NCBI RefSeq assembly: GCF_017614965.1
Contig: NZ_WVUG01000042.1
Coordinates: forward strand, 1-41,608
Direction of reading: 5' to 3'
Length of the DNA stretch: 41,608 bases
From: Streptomyces griseorubiginosus
Lineage (GTDB): Bacteria > Actinomycetota > Actinomycetes > Streptomycetales > Streptomycetaceae
The translations under genes and the position numbers were made by a program. Shown one piece after another: positions 1-8,398 of this stretch (positions within the stretch are counted from its first letter, which is position 1; each line of letters starts with the position of its first letter). Below the pieces are notes generated by a model. It was given only the letters and a program-made list of their open reading frames with translations, made no database searches and had not been told where the DNA came from.

Positions 1-83
1 CCCCCGAGCTCGTCCCCGTCGCCCACTCCCTCGGTCTGGCTGTCCCCCAGGGCGACGTACCGCAGATACCCGCTGTCGGTCAT
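1..83 (-). CDS. SGNH/GDSL hydrolase, N-terminal fragment (cut by window edge)
   Basis: Reading leftward from an ATG at 83, the frame stays open to the window edge for 27 residues, beginning MTDSGYLRYVALGDSQTEG. The GDSxTEG block is block I of SGNH/GDSL esterases, with the catalytic serine in GDS. It closely matches the start of the complete SGNH hydrolase at 15667 (YVAIGDSLTEGVGD), so the two are probably paralogues. No signal peptide precedes the block, which suggests a cytoplasmic enzyme. The ribosome binding site is weak (GGGGGC). Only the first tenth of the protein is present, so the substrate cannot be judged. Confidence 0.8.
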   Translation of the reverse strand, partial: MTDSGYLRYVALGDSQTEGVGDGDELG

Positions 84-104
84 GAAGCCCCCGTCGATGC
101 GTCA

Positions 105-140
105 TCAACCATGCGACTAGTCACCTATTCGCATTGTTGA
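105..140. repeat. Inverted repeat between the SGNH and dehydrogenase genes
   Basis: Arms TCAACCATGCGA (105-116) and TCGCATTGTTGA (129-140) pair at 11 of 12 positions around a 12-nt spacer. The repeat starts 1 nt after the stop codon of the leftward dehydrogenase gene and ends about 20 nt before the SGNH start. It could be a terminator hairpin, although it is not GC-rich and has no T-run, or an operator for the SGNH gene. Confidence 0.5.
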
Positions 141-1034
141 CTATAGCGTCGGTCGGCCCGCTCCGTCGGTCCGGGATTCCAAGGCGTGCAGCACGGCCAC
201 CATGTCCTCGCCGCCGTGCCCCTGCTCGACGGTCTCGCCGAAAAGCGTGTGGCAGATGTCGAGAAGGGGCGAGGCCAGGCCGGCCTTGCGGGCGGCCTCG
301 GCGATCAGACGGTTGTTCTTCAGTACGTCGGAGGCGCCCGCCTGGACCGCGAAGTCCCGGGCCAGCAGCTTCGGCGCCTTCATCCGGGAGACCGCGCTGG
401 CCATCGGACCCGCGTCGAGGACGTCCAGGAACAGCCTCCGGTCGAGGCCGTTCCGGTCGGCGAAGTGGAAGGCCTCCGTCAGACCGGTGACCAGGGTGAT
501 CAGGAACAGGTTCACCGACAGCTTCATCAGCAGCGCGTCCGGCACGGCACCGCAGTCGAACGTCTCACGGCACAGGGGCGCCAGCAGCGGCCGTACCGCC
601 GCCACGGCCTCGCCGTCGCCGGCCAGCATCGCGACCAACTGCCCCTGTTCCGCAGGGACTCGGGAGCCGGACACCGGCGCCTCGACATAACGCCCGCCCG
701 CCGCCCGCACGGCGTCCTGCAGACCGCCCGAGTACTCCGGCGCTGTCGTCCCCATGTGGACGACGGTGCGCCCCGCGACCCGCGCGGTGAAGTCCGGTGT
801 GCCCCGGCCGAGGACGGCGTCGGTCGCGGCCTCGTCGGCGAGCATGAGGAAGACGACGCCCGCCCGGGCGAAGACCTCGGCGGGCTCGGCGGCGACCTCG
901 GCTCCGGCGGCGCGCAAGGGCTCGCAGCGGTCCGGCGTGCGGTTCCAGACGAGGAGCGGTGTTCCCGCGCGGGCGAGGTTGAGCGCCATCGGGCGGCCCA
1001 TCACCCCGAGACCGACGAATCCCACGTAGTCCAC
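141..1034 (-). CDS. NAD(P)-dependent beta-hydroxyacid dehydrogenase (3-hydroxyisobutyrate dehydrogenase family)
   Basis: The 297-aa protein opens with a Rossmann motif ([19 protein letters not shown]) typical of 3-hydroxyisobutyrate and tartronate semialdehyde reductases. The substrate-binding stretch is [15 protein letters not shown] near residue 120. The catalytic lysine region [10 protein letters not shown] lies near 175, followed by the helical C-terminal domain. Family enzymes oxidise short beta-hydroxyacids to semialdehydes; the exact substrate is not readable. I chose the GTG at 1034 because it places the Rossmann motif at the N-terminus and gives the family length. The longer start at 1067 would code through the operator array. 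The gene is divergent from a TetR gene and probably controlled by it. Confidence 0.85.
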   Translation of the reverse strand: MDYVGFVGLGVMGRPMALNLARAGTPLLVWNRTPDRCEPLRAAGAEVAAEPAEVFARAGVVFLMLADEAATDAVLGRGTPDFTARVAGRTVVHMGTTAPEYSGGLQDAVRAAGGRYVEAPVSGSRVPAEQGQLVAMLAGDGEAVAAVRPLLAPLCRETFDCGAVPDALLMKLSVNLFLITLVTGLTEAFHFADRNGLDRRLFLDVLDAGPMASAVSRMKAPKLLARDFAVQAGASDVLKNNRLIAEAARKAGLASPLLDICHTLFGETVEQGHGGEDMVAVLHALESRTDGAGRPTL

Positions 1035-1050
1035 GATGCACCGCCGTTTC

Positions 1051-1150
1051 CGAGCCGCAGCTGCCACCTATGACCACGGTCACAGTCGAGCCGCAGCTGC
1101 CGACTATGACCGCGGTCATAGTAGCCGTCCCTATGACCGCGGTCATAGGG
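1051..1150. promoter_or_regulatory. Tandem TetR-type operator array (three palindromes)
   Basis: Three related palindromes fill the divergent promoter region. CTATGACCACGGTCACAG (1068-1085) is imperfect. CTATGACCGCGGTCATAG (1104-1121) is perfect and extends to 20 bp at 1103-1122. The third has the same core at 1131-1148 and is perfect over 22 bp (1129-1150). Sites 1 and 2 sit in a tandem 36-bp duplication (1051-1086 and 1087-1122, 32 of 36 identical) that includes CGAGCCGCAGCTGCC. Centres are 36 and 27 bp apart. A TAGGGT -10-like element (1146-1151) overlaps site 3. The neighbouring TetR regulator is the obvious ligand. Confidence 0.75.
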
Positions 1151-1190
1151 TGACCACCAAGACGCCGAGGGAGGTCGAGGGAGGTCGGGC

Positions 1191-1787
1191 ATGGCGGAGT
1201 CCGAACGCGGGCCACGCGAGCGCATGGTCTTCAGCGCGGCCCAGCTCATCCGGCGCGAAGGCGTCGGGGCCACCGGCATGCGCGAGGTCGCCGCGCACGC
1301 CGAGGCCCCGCGCGGCTCGCTCCAGCACTACTTCCCGGGCGGAAAGGAGCAGTTGGTCAACGAGGCGGTGGGCTGGGCGGGCCGTTACGCCGGCAAGCGG
1401 GTCGCCCGTTTCCTCGCCGCGCTCGCGGAGCCGACGCCGAGCGGGCTGTTCGCCGAGATGGTGCGGCAGTGGACGGACGAGTACCGGACCGAGGGCTTCG
1501 CGGGCGGCTGCCCCGTCGCCGCCGCCACCGTGGACTGCGCCGAGTCCAGCACGTCCACCCGGGAAGCGGCGGCCACCGCGTTCGCCACCTGGACCGGGCC
1601 CGTGGCCGAGGCCCTGAGGGACATGGGCGTACCCGGCGAACGGGCCGGTGCCCTCGCCACGCTCATGATCAGCGCGCTGGAGGGCGCCATCCTCATCTCC
1701 CGGGCAGAACAGGACACCCGCGCCCTGACGACCGTGGCCCGGGAGCTGGGCCCCCTCCTCGACGCCGCTACCCACACCACCGGTTGA
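1191..1787 (+). CDS. TetR/AcrR-family transcriptional repressor (LmrA/YxaF type)
   Basis: This 198-aa protein has an N-terminal TetR helix-turn-helix (residues about 10-55, with GVGATGMREVAAHAEAPRGS and the conserved LQHYFPGGKEQL). Its C-terminal domain carries GGCPVAAATVDCAE, characteristic of the LmrA/YxaF ligand-binding group. The ATG at 1191 follows GGGAGG at good spacing. It is divergent from the beta-hydroxyacid dehydrogenase, with three strong palindromes between them. It probably represses that gene and itself and is released by a small molecule. The cysteines in the C-terminal domain (CPVAAATVDC) might matter for ligand or redox sensing, which is inference only. Confidence 0.9.
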   Translation: MAESERGPRERMVFSAAQLIRREGVGATGMREVAAHAEAPRGSLQHYFPGGKEQLVNEAVGWAGRYAGKRVARFLAALAEPTPSGLFAEMVRQWTDEYRTEGFAGGCPVAAATVDCAESSTSTREAAATAFATWTGPVAEALRDMGVPGERAGALATLMISALEGAILISRAEQDTRALTTVARELGPLLDAATHTTG

Positions 1788-1821
1788 CCGCTGCTCTCAA
1801 CTGACCCTTACGCCACGGTCG

Positions 1822-1882
1822 TTGACCGGACTTCGGTTCCGCCAGCAGAATGGGCCCGCACCGTCTGAGAGCGCTCTCAGAC
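1822..1882 (+). promoter_or_regulatory. Promoter with LacI-type operator
   Basis: TTGACC (1822-1827) and CAGAAT (1846-1851) are 18 bp apart, putting the transcription start near 1858. The perfect 20-bp palindrome GTCTGAGAGCGCTCTCAGAC (1863-1882) lies immediately downstream. A GAGCGCTC core is typical of LacI-family sugar repressors in Streptomyces, such as the CebR box. The placement suggests steric repression of the Tat-exported protein gene. Confidence 0.6.
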
Positions 1883-1909
1883 GCGACCGTCACCTGCCCA
1901 GGGAGACCC

Positions 1910-3283
1910 ATGACCGGCAGCCAAGGCCCCGGAATCAGCCGCCGTTCGCTCATCGGGACCGGAGTCGGCGCGGGCGCCGCCCTCCTCACCGCCGGGACCG
2001 GCACCGCCGAGGCGGCGAGCGGCCCCTCCGCCCCTCGCCGCGCCCTCTCCTTCCTCGCCACGGCCATGGACGCCTACCCGGACCACGGCACCGTCCGGCT
2101 GGCCCAGAGCTACACCGACCAGGCGGGCCTGTTCAGTACGGCGTTCACCTATGACAACGCCCTGGTGATCCTGGCGAACCTGGCCTCCGGCACGGCGGAC
2201 GGCCGCACTCGCGCCACGGTCCTCGGGGACGCGCTGCTGTACGCGCAGGCCCATGACCCCGGCTACGACGACGGCAGGCTGCGCCAGGCCTACAACGTGG
2301 GCCCGTACACCTTCTACGACGGCTCGGCCCAGCCGGACGGGTTCGTCCGGGCGGACGGTACGGCCAACGTCGGCACCCAGTTCGGCTTCACCGGCACCGC
2401 GGTGGGCGACATGGCGTGGGCCGGCATCGCGCTCGGCGCCCTCGCCGGGCGGACCGGGGAGCGCCGGTTCCTGACCGGTGCCGTGCGGATCGGGGAGTGG
2501 ATCGAGCGCACCGCCCGCACCGACGAGCCGCTCGGCGGCTACACGTTCGGGGTGAACGGAGCGGACGAGAAGCAGCCGTTCAGCTCCACCGAGCACAACA
2601 CCGACCTGGTCGGTCTGTTCGGCAGGCTCGCCCGGCTGACCGGGGACCGGGTGTGGCGGGAGCGGCGGGCCTGGGCGAAGGCCTTCGTCGAGCGGATGTG
2701 GGAACCCGCCGGGGGCTTTTTCTACACCGGTTCCAACGACGGCGTGACGATCAACAGGTCGCCCGTCCCCGAGGACACCCAGACCTGGACCCGCCTCGCC
2801 CTCCCCTCCCCTGCCCACGCGCGCTCCGTGGACTGGGCGGCCACCCACCTCGCCGTGCTGGACACCGCCGACCGGCCCAACAGCACGGTGGGGGCAGGGC
2901 AGTCGTACGAGGGCGTCACCTTCAGTTCGGCCGGTCTGGTGGCGAACGAGGACGCGCCGATCGCCAGTGGGCAGCCGAAGCCCGACCGCAACGGCGTGTG
3001 GTTCGAGGGCACGGCCCATCTCGCGCTCGCCCTGCGCGACCGCCGGGCTCCCGGCGACGAGGCGCGCGCCCGGGGCCTGATCGCGTCCGTCGAGCGCGCC
3101 CAGGACCTGCTCGGCGCAGGTCAGACCCTCGGGTCGGTGGCGGTGGCCGAGCGGTCCGGGGTCGTCTCGGCCAGCAGCCCCCTCGACACCGGTTTCGGGT
3201 TCGGCTACTACCCCTACCGGCACACGGGCGCCACCGCCTGGTACCTGCTGGCCGTCGCACGCGCCAACCCGCTGCGGGCCTGA
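1910..3283 (+). CDS. Tat-exported protein, probable (alpha/alpha)6-barrel carbohydrate-active enzyme
   Basis: The 457-aa product starts with a twin-arginine signal (SRRSLIG, residues 10-16), an Ala/Gly-rich hydrophobic core and a likely AEA/A cleavage after residue 35, so it should be exported folded. The mature part has repeated helical blocks with aromatic and acidic clusters (FTYDNALVILANLASG, YNVGPYTFYDG, STEHNTDLVGLFGRLARL, WFEGTAHLALALRD). These resemble six-hairpin glycosidase-like proteins annotated in Streptomyces as Tat pathway signal sequence proteins. The ATG at 1910 is favoured by GGGAG just upstream and by the position of the Tat motif. The LacI-type operator upstream supports a carbohydrate role. 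Catalytic residues cannot be assigned by eye. Confidence 0.75.
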   Translation: MTGSQGPGISRRSLIGTGVGAGAALLTAGTGTAEAASGPSAPRRALSFLATAMDAYPDHGTVRLAQSYTDQAGLFSTAFTYDNALVILANLASGTADGRTRATVLGDALLYAQAHDPGYDDGRLRQAYNVGPYTFYDGSAQPDGFVRADGTANVGTQFGFTGTAVGDMAWAGIALGALAGRTGERRFLTGAVRIGEWIERTARTDEPLGGYTFGVNGADEKQPFSSTEHNTDLVGLFGRLARLTGDRVWRERRAWAKAFVERMWEPAGGFFYTGSNDGVTINRSPVPEDTQTWTRLALPSPAHARSVDWAATHLAVLDTADRPNSTVGAGQSYEGVTFSSAGLVANEDAPIASGQPKPDRNGVWFEGTAHLALALRDRRAPGDEARARGLIASVERAQDLLGAGQTLGSVAVAERSGVVSASSPLDTGFGFGYYPYRHTGATAWYLLAVARANPLRA

Positions 3284-3284
3284 G

Positions 3285-4370
3285 TCAGTTCGCCGCCACG
3301 GTGCGCCCGGCCCGCGAGCGCATCAGCGGCTGGATACGGGTGCCGAAGTTCTCGATGCCTTCGAGGAAGTCGTCGAAGACGAGCATGATGCCCTTGGTGC
3401 CGGGGACTTCGGCGATCTCGTCGAGCATCCGGGCGACGCTCTCGTACGACCCGACGAGTGTGCCCATGTTGAAGTTGACGGCGCCTTCGGGGGCCACGAT
3501 GGTGCGGGCGGTGGAGGAGTCGTCGGCGGTCGTGTCCGTGGCCGACTCCCCCGCCATGTAGGCGAGGGCCGCGTGGTCGGCGTGGTCGTGGTAGTCCTGC
3601 CACTTGGCCCGGGCCGCCTGGTCCGTCTCGTCCGCGATGACCATGAACAGGGAGAGCGCGCCGACGTCCCGGCCGCTGTCGCGGGCCGCCTCCGCCAGGG
3701 CGGCCGTGGTGTCGGCGAAGGCGAGCGGGGTGTTGACGCCGCTGCCCAGGACGAAGTTGTAGTCGGCGTGCTCGGCGGCGAAGCGGATGCCGGTGCCGCT
3801 CTGGCCGGCGGCGACGATGTCGATGTGCCCGTCCGCCGGGCGCGGGGAGAGCACGCAGTCGTCCATCTCATAGAACTCGCCCTTGAAGTTGCTGACGCCC
3901 TCGCGCCACAGCTCCCTCAGCACGGTGACGTACTCGACGGCCCGGGCGTAGCGGTTGCCGAAGTGCTCGTCGCCGGGCCACAGGCCCATCTGGCCGTACT
4001 CGCCGGGCGCCCAGCCGGTGACGATGTTGACGCCGAAGCGGCCGGGGGCGATGGAGTCGACCGTCACGGCCATGCGGGCGACGATGGCCGGCGGCAGGGC
4101 GAGGATCGGTGTCGAGGCGTAGAGCCTGATGCGGTCCGTCACGGCGGCCAGGCCCGCCATCAGGGTGAACGATTCGAGACAGTGGTCCCAGAACTCCGTC
4201 TCGCCGCCGAAGCCCTTGAGTTTGATCATCGACAGGGCGAAGTCGAGGCCGTGTTCCTCGGCCTTGCGCACGACCGCCTTGTTCAGCTCGAACGTCGGCA
4301 TGTACTGCGGCGAGCTCTTGGATATGAGCCAGCCGTTGTTGCCGATGGGGATGAAGACACCGATGTCCAT
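3285..4370 (-). CDS. rutA: Flavin-dependent monooxygenase, RutA-like (pyrimidine/uracil ring-opening)
   Basis: This 361-aa luciferase-like TIM-barrel monooxygenase starts [18 protein letters not shown], as in RutA. RutA uses reduced FMN and oxygen to open uracil to ureidoacrylate peracid, the first step of the Rut pathway. Conserved stretches include [40 protein letters not shown] and [10 protein letters not shown] chose the start at 4370 over 4382 because AGGAG lies 4-8 nt upstream and homologues begin with MDIGVF. No rutB-rutG genes or dedicated flavin reductase flank it, so this is a solo RutA. It may act on another cyclic amide or imide. The gene converges on the Tat-protein gene with a 1-nt gap. 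Confidence 0.85.
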   Translation of the reverse strand: MDIGVFIPIGNNGWLISKSSPQYMPTFELNKAVVRKAEEHGLDFALSMIKLKGFGGETEFWDHCLESFTLMAGLAAVTDRIRLYASTPILALPPAIVARMAVTVDSIAPGRFGVNIVTGWAPGEYGQMGLWPGDEHFGNRYARAVEYVTVLRELWREGVSNFKGEFYEMDDCVLSPRPADGHIDIVAAGQSGTGIRFAAEHADYNFVLGSGVNTPLAFADTTAALAEAARDSGRDVGALSLFMVIADETDQAARAKWQDYHDHADHAALAYMAGESATDTTADDSSTARTIVAPEGAVNFNMGTLVGSYESVARMLDEIAEVPGTKGIMLVFDDFLEGIENFGTRIQPLMRSRAGRTVAAN

Positions 4371-4539
4371 GCCGCTCCTCATGATCGGAAGCCTGCCCGT
4401 GCGAGGGCACGGTACACGGCCGAAATTTCAACAACTTGCCGTTGTCCGTTGGCTGTTGAGGAAGCAGAGTTGCGGGAGGCGGCCGGCCGGAATCCGTGAA
4501 GCAGGTTTCGATCGGAAACAGGAACGATAAGTTCCCACC

Positions 4540-7446
4540 ATGAACGCGCGGCTCGCTCTTCTCGGCACGGTGTCTCCCGGTGTGACGGAGAGCGAGGTCT
4601 TCAGGCTGGCGCTCGGGCAGGCGGTGGGCGAGCTGAGCGGGCTCGGCGGCACCATGCACCTGCGCGGACCGATGTCGGCGCTGCGGCTGGTGTCCTCGGT
4701 GGGGTTGCCGCCCGCGCTCACCCGTTCCTGGGAGATCGTCGACCAGGAGGGCCCGCTGGCCCCGGCCCGCGCCCTCCAGCAGGGCGAGGGCGTCTGGGTG
4801 CCGCACTCCGCTCCCGGCACCCCGCCCGGACCGGTGTGGCCCGGCACGGGGCTCGCCGCCCTGCCGGTGTTCAGCGGGCGGCGCAGCATCGGCGCGCTGA
4901 CGGTCCTGGCGGGCGACGAGGGCGAACCCACCTCGCGGCACTGGGACTTCCTGCGGGACGTGGTCGCCTGGACCGAGGACCGTATGGCCCAGGCCCCGCC
5001 GCCGTCCGGACCCGCGCAGCCCGAGCTGAACGGCGAGCGCCTGCGGCACGCCCTCAAGGAGGTCCAGGTCGGTTCCTGGGACTGGGACATCCGGGGCGGC
5101 GAGCTCATCTGGGACGAGGCGGCCCTGGAGCTGTACGGCACCCGGCCCGCCGACTTCACCGGGAAGATCGAGAACTGGATGCGGATCGTCCACCCCGACG
5201 ACCTGGCACCGACCCTGGCGGCGGCCCAGCGGGCGATCCTCGACCACACCGTCTACGAGGCCGAGTACCGGGTACGGCGGCTGGACGGCACCTGGGGCTG
5301 GACCCAGGCGCGCGGCCGGGCCACGTACGACGAGAACGGCGAGCCGCTGCGGATGATCGGCGTGGGCTGGGAGAGCAACGAGTCGCGCACCGCCCGCGAC
5401 GCGCTCAGCCGGGCTCTGCGGCACATGAGCGACGGGTTCATCGCGGTGGACGACGAGTGGCGGATCACCTTCGTCAATCTGGAGGCGGAACGTTTTCTGG
5501 GCTTCTCCGAGGAGGAGTTGTTCGGCCGGCTGCTGTGGGACCTGCCGGCCGCCCGGGACATTCCGGGGCTGCGCGCCGGATGCCTGGAGGCGGCGGCCGA
5601 GGAGCGGCCCGCCGGCTTCGACGTCCCCGTCCCGGACTGCGGGCGGCGGCTGCACCTGCGGCTGGTGCCCGGACCCGACGGACGCACCCTCTACTTCCAG
5701 GACGTCACCGAGAAGCGGCGGCTGGCGGAGGAACAGCAGGCGGCCGAACGCGACGCGGCCGAACGCTCGGCCCGGCTGGCGGAGCTGACCGCGGAACTGG
5801 CCAAGGCGACGACCTCCCAGGACGTGGTGGACGTGGTCGCCCGGCGGGTGCTGCCGGCGTTCGCCGCCGCGGGTCTGCTGGTTCAGGTCATCGAGTCGGA
5901 CCGGCTGCACCACGTCGGGGCGGTCGGCTTTCCCGACGGCTTCGTCGACAGGCTCGACACGCGCCCCCGGACGGGACGCGGCGACCCGGCGTGGGACACG
6001 ATCACCGCCGGGACACCGCTGTTCCTGTCCTCGTCGTCGGAGTTCGCCGCGCGCTACCCCGAGACCGCGCACCTGGCGGCCGTCGGCGGCAAGCGGTCCT
6101 GGGCCTTTCTGCCGCTGACGGCGTCCGGGCACACCTTCGGTGTCTGCGTGGTCGCCTTCGACCGGCCCAGGCTGCTCACCTACCAGGAGCGCGACCTGCT
6201 GACCACCATCAGCGCCCTGGTCGCCCAGTCGCTGGAACGGGCCCGTCTCTACGACGCCGAGCACACCCGGTCCCGCGAGCTCCAGCGCAGTCTGCTCCCC
6301 CAGGCCCTTCCCGACCTGCCGGAGTGCACGGCCGCCGCCCGCTATCTGCCCGCCGGGCCGGGCACGGACGTGGGCGGCGACTGGTACGACATCATCCCGC
6401 TGTCCGGCGGACGGGTCGCGCTCTGCGTCGGCGACGTCATGGGGCACGGTCTGCCGGAGGCGGCCACCATGGGCCGGCTGCGCACCGCCGTGCACACGCT
6501 GGCCGACCTGGAACTGCCGCCCGACGAGATCATGGGCCACCTCAACGACATCGTCGACGGCATGGGTGAGACCTCGTACGTCACCTGCCTGTTCGCGGTG
6601 TACGACGCCACCACCCGGGTCTGTTCCATCGCCCGCGCCGGACATCCGCCGCCCGCCCTGGTCCGCCCCGACGGCACCGTGCACTTCCCCGACCACGAGG
6701 CCGATCCGCCGCTCGGCGCCGCTGAACCGCCTTTCGACACCGTGGAGTTGGAGGTGCCGGAGGGCAGTCTGCTGGTGTTGTACACGGACGGTCTGGTCGA
6801 GTCGGCGAAGCGGGAGATCGACGAAGGGACGGCGGAGCTGGCACGGCTCCTGGGCACGGCCCACGCGGACGGCACGGCCCTGGATCTGGAGCGGCTGTGC
6901 GACACGCTGACGGCCGGTCTGCTGCCCGCCGGCCAGCGGGCCGCCGACGACGCCGCGTTCCTGGTCGCGCGGCTGCACGCGCTGCCCGCGGACCGGATGG
7001 CGTCCTGGTCGCTGCCCCTGGACCCTAAGGCGGCGGGCCAGGCCCGCCGCCATGTACGCGAGCAACTGGCCGCCTGGGACCTGGACGGCCTGACCGCCAC
7101 CACCGAGCTGCTGGCCAGCGAACTCGTCGGCAACGTGGTGCGCCACGCCAAGGGCCCGGTGCGACTGCGGCTGCTGTACCGGGCGGGACTGGTCTGCGAG
7201 GTCTTCGACGGCAGTCAGACGATGCCGCGGATCCGGCGGGCGACGGAGACGGACGAGGGCGGCCGGGGGTTGCAGCTGATCGCGGCCCTGTCGGCGCGCT
7301 GGGGAGCGCGCTACACACCGACGGGCAAGTGCATCTGGGCCGAACTTCCGCTGCCGGACGGCTCGGACGAGGAGCCGGCCGACGCGATGGAGCTGATGTT
7401 CCTCGGCGGGGGTGACCTCGAGACGGACTGGGACGCGCTGCTGTGA
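4540..7446 (+). CDS. Multidomain PP2C (SpoIIE/RsbU-type) phosphatase with PAS, GAF and anti-sigma kinase-like domains
   Basis: The 968-aa protein reads as an N-terminal GAF-like region (1-145), PAS with PAC (about 170-285, GSWDWDI to GVGWESN), a second PAS (290-390), GAF (about 420-570), a SpoIIE-type PP2C (about 590-810) and an RsbW-like HATPase_c (825-940). PP2C metal ligands are visible in GGDWYDII (612-619), GDVMGHG (631-637), YTDGLVE (748-754) and ADDAAFLVAR (802-811). The ATPase has ELVGNVVRHA (N box, 861-870) and DEGGRGLQLI (G box). No transmembrane segment is evident. It probably integrates signals to control an anti-sigma/anti-anti-sigma switch. The leader (4383-4539) contains an inverted repeat, GGAAC-GATAA-GTTCC (4521-4535), just before the ATG. 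Confidence 0.93.
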   Translation: MNARLALLGTVSPGVTESEVFRLALGQAVGELSGLGGTMHLRGPMSALRLVSSVGLPPALTRSWEIVDQEGPLAPARALQQGEGVWVPHSAPGTPPGPVWPGTGLAALPVFSGRRSIGALTVLAGDEGEPTSRHWDFLRDVVAWTEDRMAQAPPPSGPAQPELNGERLRHALKEVQVGSWDWDIRGGELIWDEAALELYGTRPADFTGKIENWMRIVHPDDLAPTLAAAQRAILDHTVYEAEYRVRRLDGTWGWTQARGRATYDENGEPLRMIGVGWESNESRTARDALSRALRHMSDGFIAVDDEWRITFVNLEAERFLGFSEEELFGRLLWDLPAARDIPGLRAGCLEAAAEERPAGFDVPVPDCGRRLHLRLVPGPDGRTLYFQDVTEKRRLAEEQQAAERDAAERSARLAELTAELAKATTSQDVVDVVARRVLPAFAAAGLLVQVIESDRLHHVGAVGFPDGFVDRLDTRPRTGRGDPAWDTITAGTPLFLSSSSEFAARYPETAHLAAVGGKRSWAFLPLTASGHTFGVCVVAFDRPRLLTYQERDLLTTISALVAQSLERARLYDAEHTRSRELQRSLLPQALPDLPECTAAARYLPAGPGTDVGGDWYDIIPLSGGRVALCVGDVMGHGLPEAATMGRLRTAVHTLADLELPPDEIMGHLNDIVDGMGETSYVTCLFAVYDATTRVCSIARAGHPPPALVRPDGTVHFPDHEADPPLGAAEPPFDTVELEVPEGSLLVLYTDGLVESAKREIDEGTAELARLLGTAHADGTALDLERLCDTLTAGLLPAGQRAADDAAFLVARLHALPADRMASWSLPLDPKAAGQARRHVREQLAAWDLDGLTATTELLASELVGNVVRHAKGPVRLRLLYRAGLVCEVFDGSQTMPRIRRATETDEGGRGLQLIAALSARWGARYTPTGKCIWAELPLPDGSDEEPADAMELMFLGGGDLETDWDALL

Positions 7447-7459
7447 ACTCGGCGTCCAC

Positions 7460-7495
7460 GAGACCGTTCCGGGCCGGCGCGGCACAATGGCCGTA
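7460..7495 (+). promoter_or_regulatory. Possible leaderless promoter of the AraC gene
   Basis: CACAAT (7483-7488) lies six nucleotides before the ATG at 7495, and GAGACC (7460-7465) is 17 bp further upstream. No Shine-Dalgarno sequence is visible. A transcription start at or near the A of the ATG would give a leaderless mRNA, which is common in Streptomyces. Confidence 0.35.
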
Positions 7496-8346
7496 TGGTC
7501 GCCGAGGTCGTGGACGAGGCGGTACGGGTGCTGCCGGCGCCGCCGCTCAGGGGACTGGTCGGCTGGTACTCCGGCTACCGGCAGCGGGGCGTCCCCGCCG
7601 CCACGCACCGCGGGCTGCCCTCGCCCTGGCTGACGCTGATCCTGACCCTGGACGAGCCGCTGAGCATCGCCGCCCACCCCGACCCGGGCGCCGCGCCCGG
7701 CGACTACCCGACGCTGCTCGGCGGTCTGCACACCTCGCCCGCCCTCATCCGGATCCCCGGCCGGCAGTCCGGCATCCAGCTGGCGATCAGCCCGCTCGGC
7801 GCCCGCGTCCTGCTGGGGCTGCCCGCGGGCGAGCTGGCCGGGATCGACGTCCACGCCGACGACGCCCTGGGGCCGGACGTGCGCGAGGTGCACGGCAGAC
7901 TGCGCGAGGCACCCGACTGGCCCGCCCGCTTCCGGGTCCTCGACGACTGGCTGCTGACCCGGCTGACACGCCACGACGGCACCCGCACGGCCGCGGCGCC
8001 CCTCACGGAGGCCTGGCGGCGGCTGCTGGCCACCGGCGGCCGGGTGCGCGTCGAGGAGCTCGCCGCCGTGACCGGCTACAGCGACCGCCACCTGCGCAAC
8101 CGCTTCCGCGCGGAGATCGGCCTCACCCCCAAGGCGGCCGCCCGCGTCGTCCGCTTCGACCTGACCCGGCGCCGCCTCGCGCGGCGGCCGGACCGGCCCG
8201 ACCTCGCCGCTCTGGCCGCCGACTGCGGTTACGCGGACCAGTCCCACCTCGACCGCGAGTTCGCGGCGCTGGCCTCGTGCACGCCGAGCGCCTGGCTGGC
8301 CCAGGAGTTCCGAAACATCCAATCCGGGCACCATCCGCCCGCGTGA
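7495..8346 (+). CDS. AraC/XylS-family transcriptional regulator
   Basis: The 283-aa protein has an N-terminal sensing domain (about 1-165) and a C-terminal AraC DNA-binding domain. The first helix-turn-helix is VEELAAVTGYSDRHLRNRFRA (about 183-203) and the second is LAALAADCGYADQSHLDREF (about 236-255). It lies 48 bp after the PP2C gene and 52 bp before a VOC-fold gene on the same strand. Regulation or co-transcription with the VOC gene is therefore plausible. The ligand is unknown. Confidence 0.9.
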   Translation: MVAEVVDEAVRVLPAPPLRGLVGWYSGYRQRGVPAATHRGLPSPWLTLILTLDEPLSIAAHPDPGAAPGDYPTLLGGLHTSPALIRIPGRQSGIQLAISPLGARVLLGLPAGELAGIDVHADDALGPDVREVHGRLREAPDWPARFRVLDDWLLTRLTRHDGTRTAAAPLTEAWRRLLATGGRVRVEELAAVTGYSDRHLRNRFRAEIGLTPKAAARVVRFDLTRRRLARRPDRPDLAALAADCGYADQSHLDREFAALASCTPSAWLAQEFRNIQSGHHPPA

Positions 8347-8398
8347 CGCTGAGGGGGTACGGCCGACTCAGGCTCCCCGCACCGAAAGGCACACCGTC

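Noticed and set aside
3868..8334. A 1488-codon open frame on the minus strand
   Set aside because: It runs antisense to the PP2C and AraC genes, has no recognisable domain, and arises because high GC removes stop codons. The real minus-strand gene here is the RutA-like gene in another frame.
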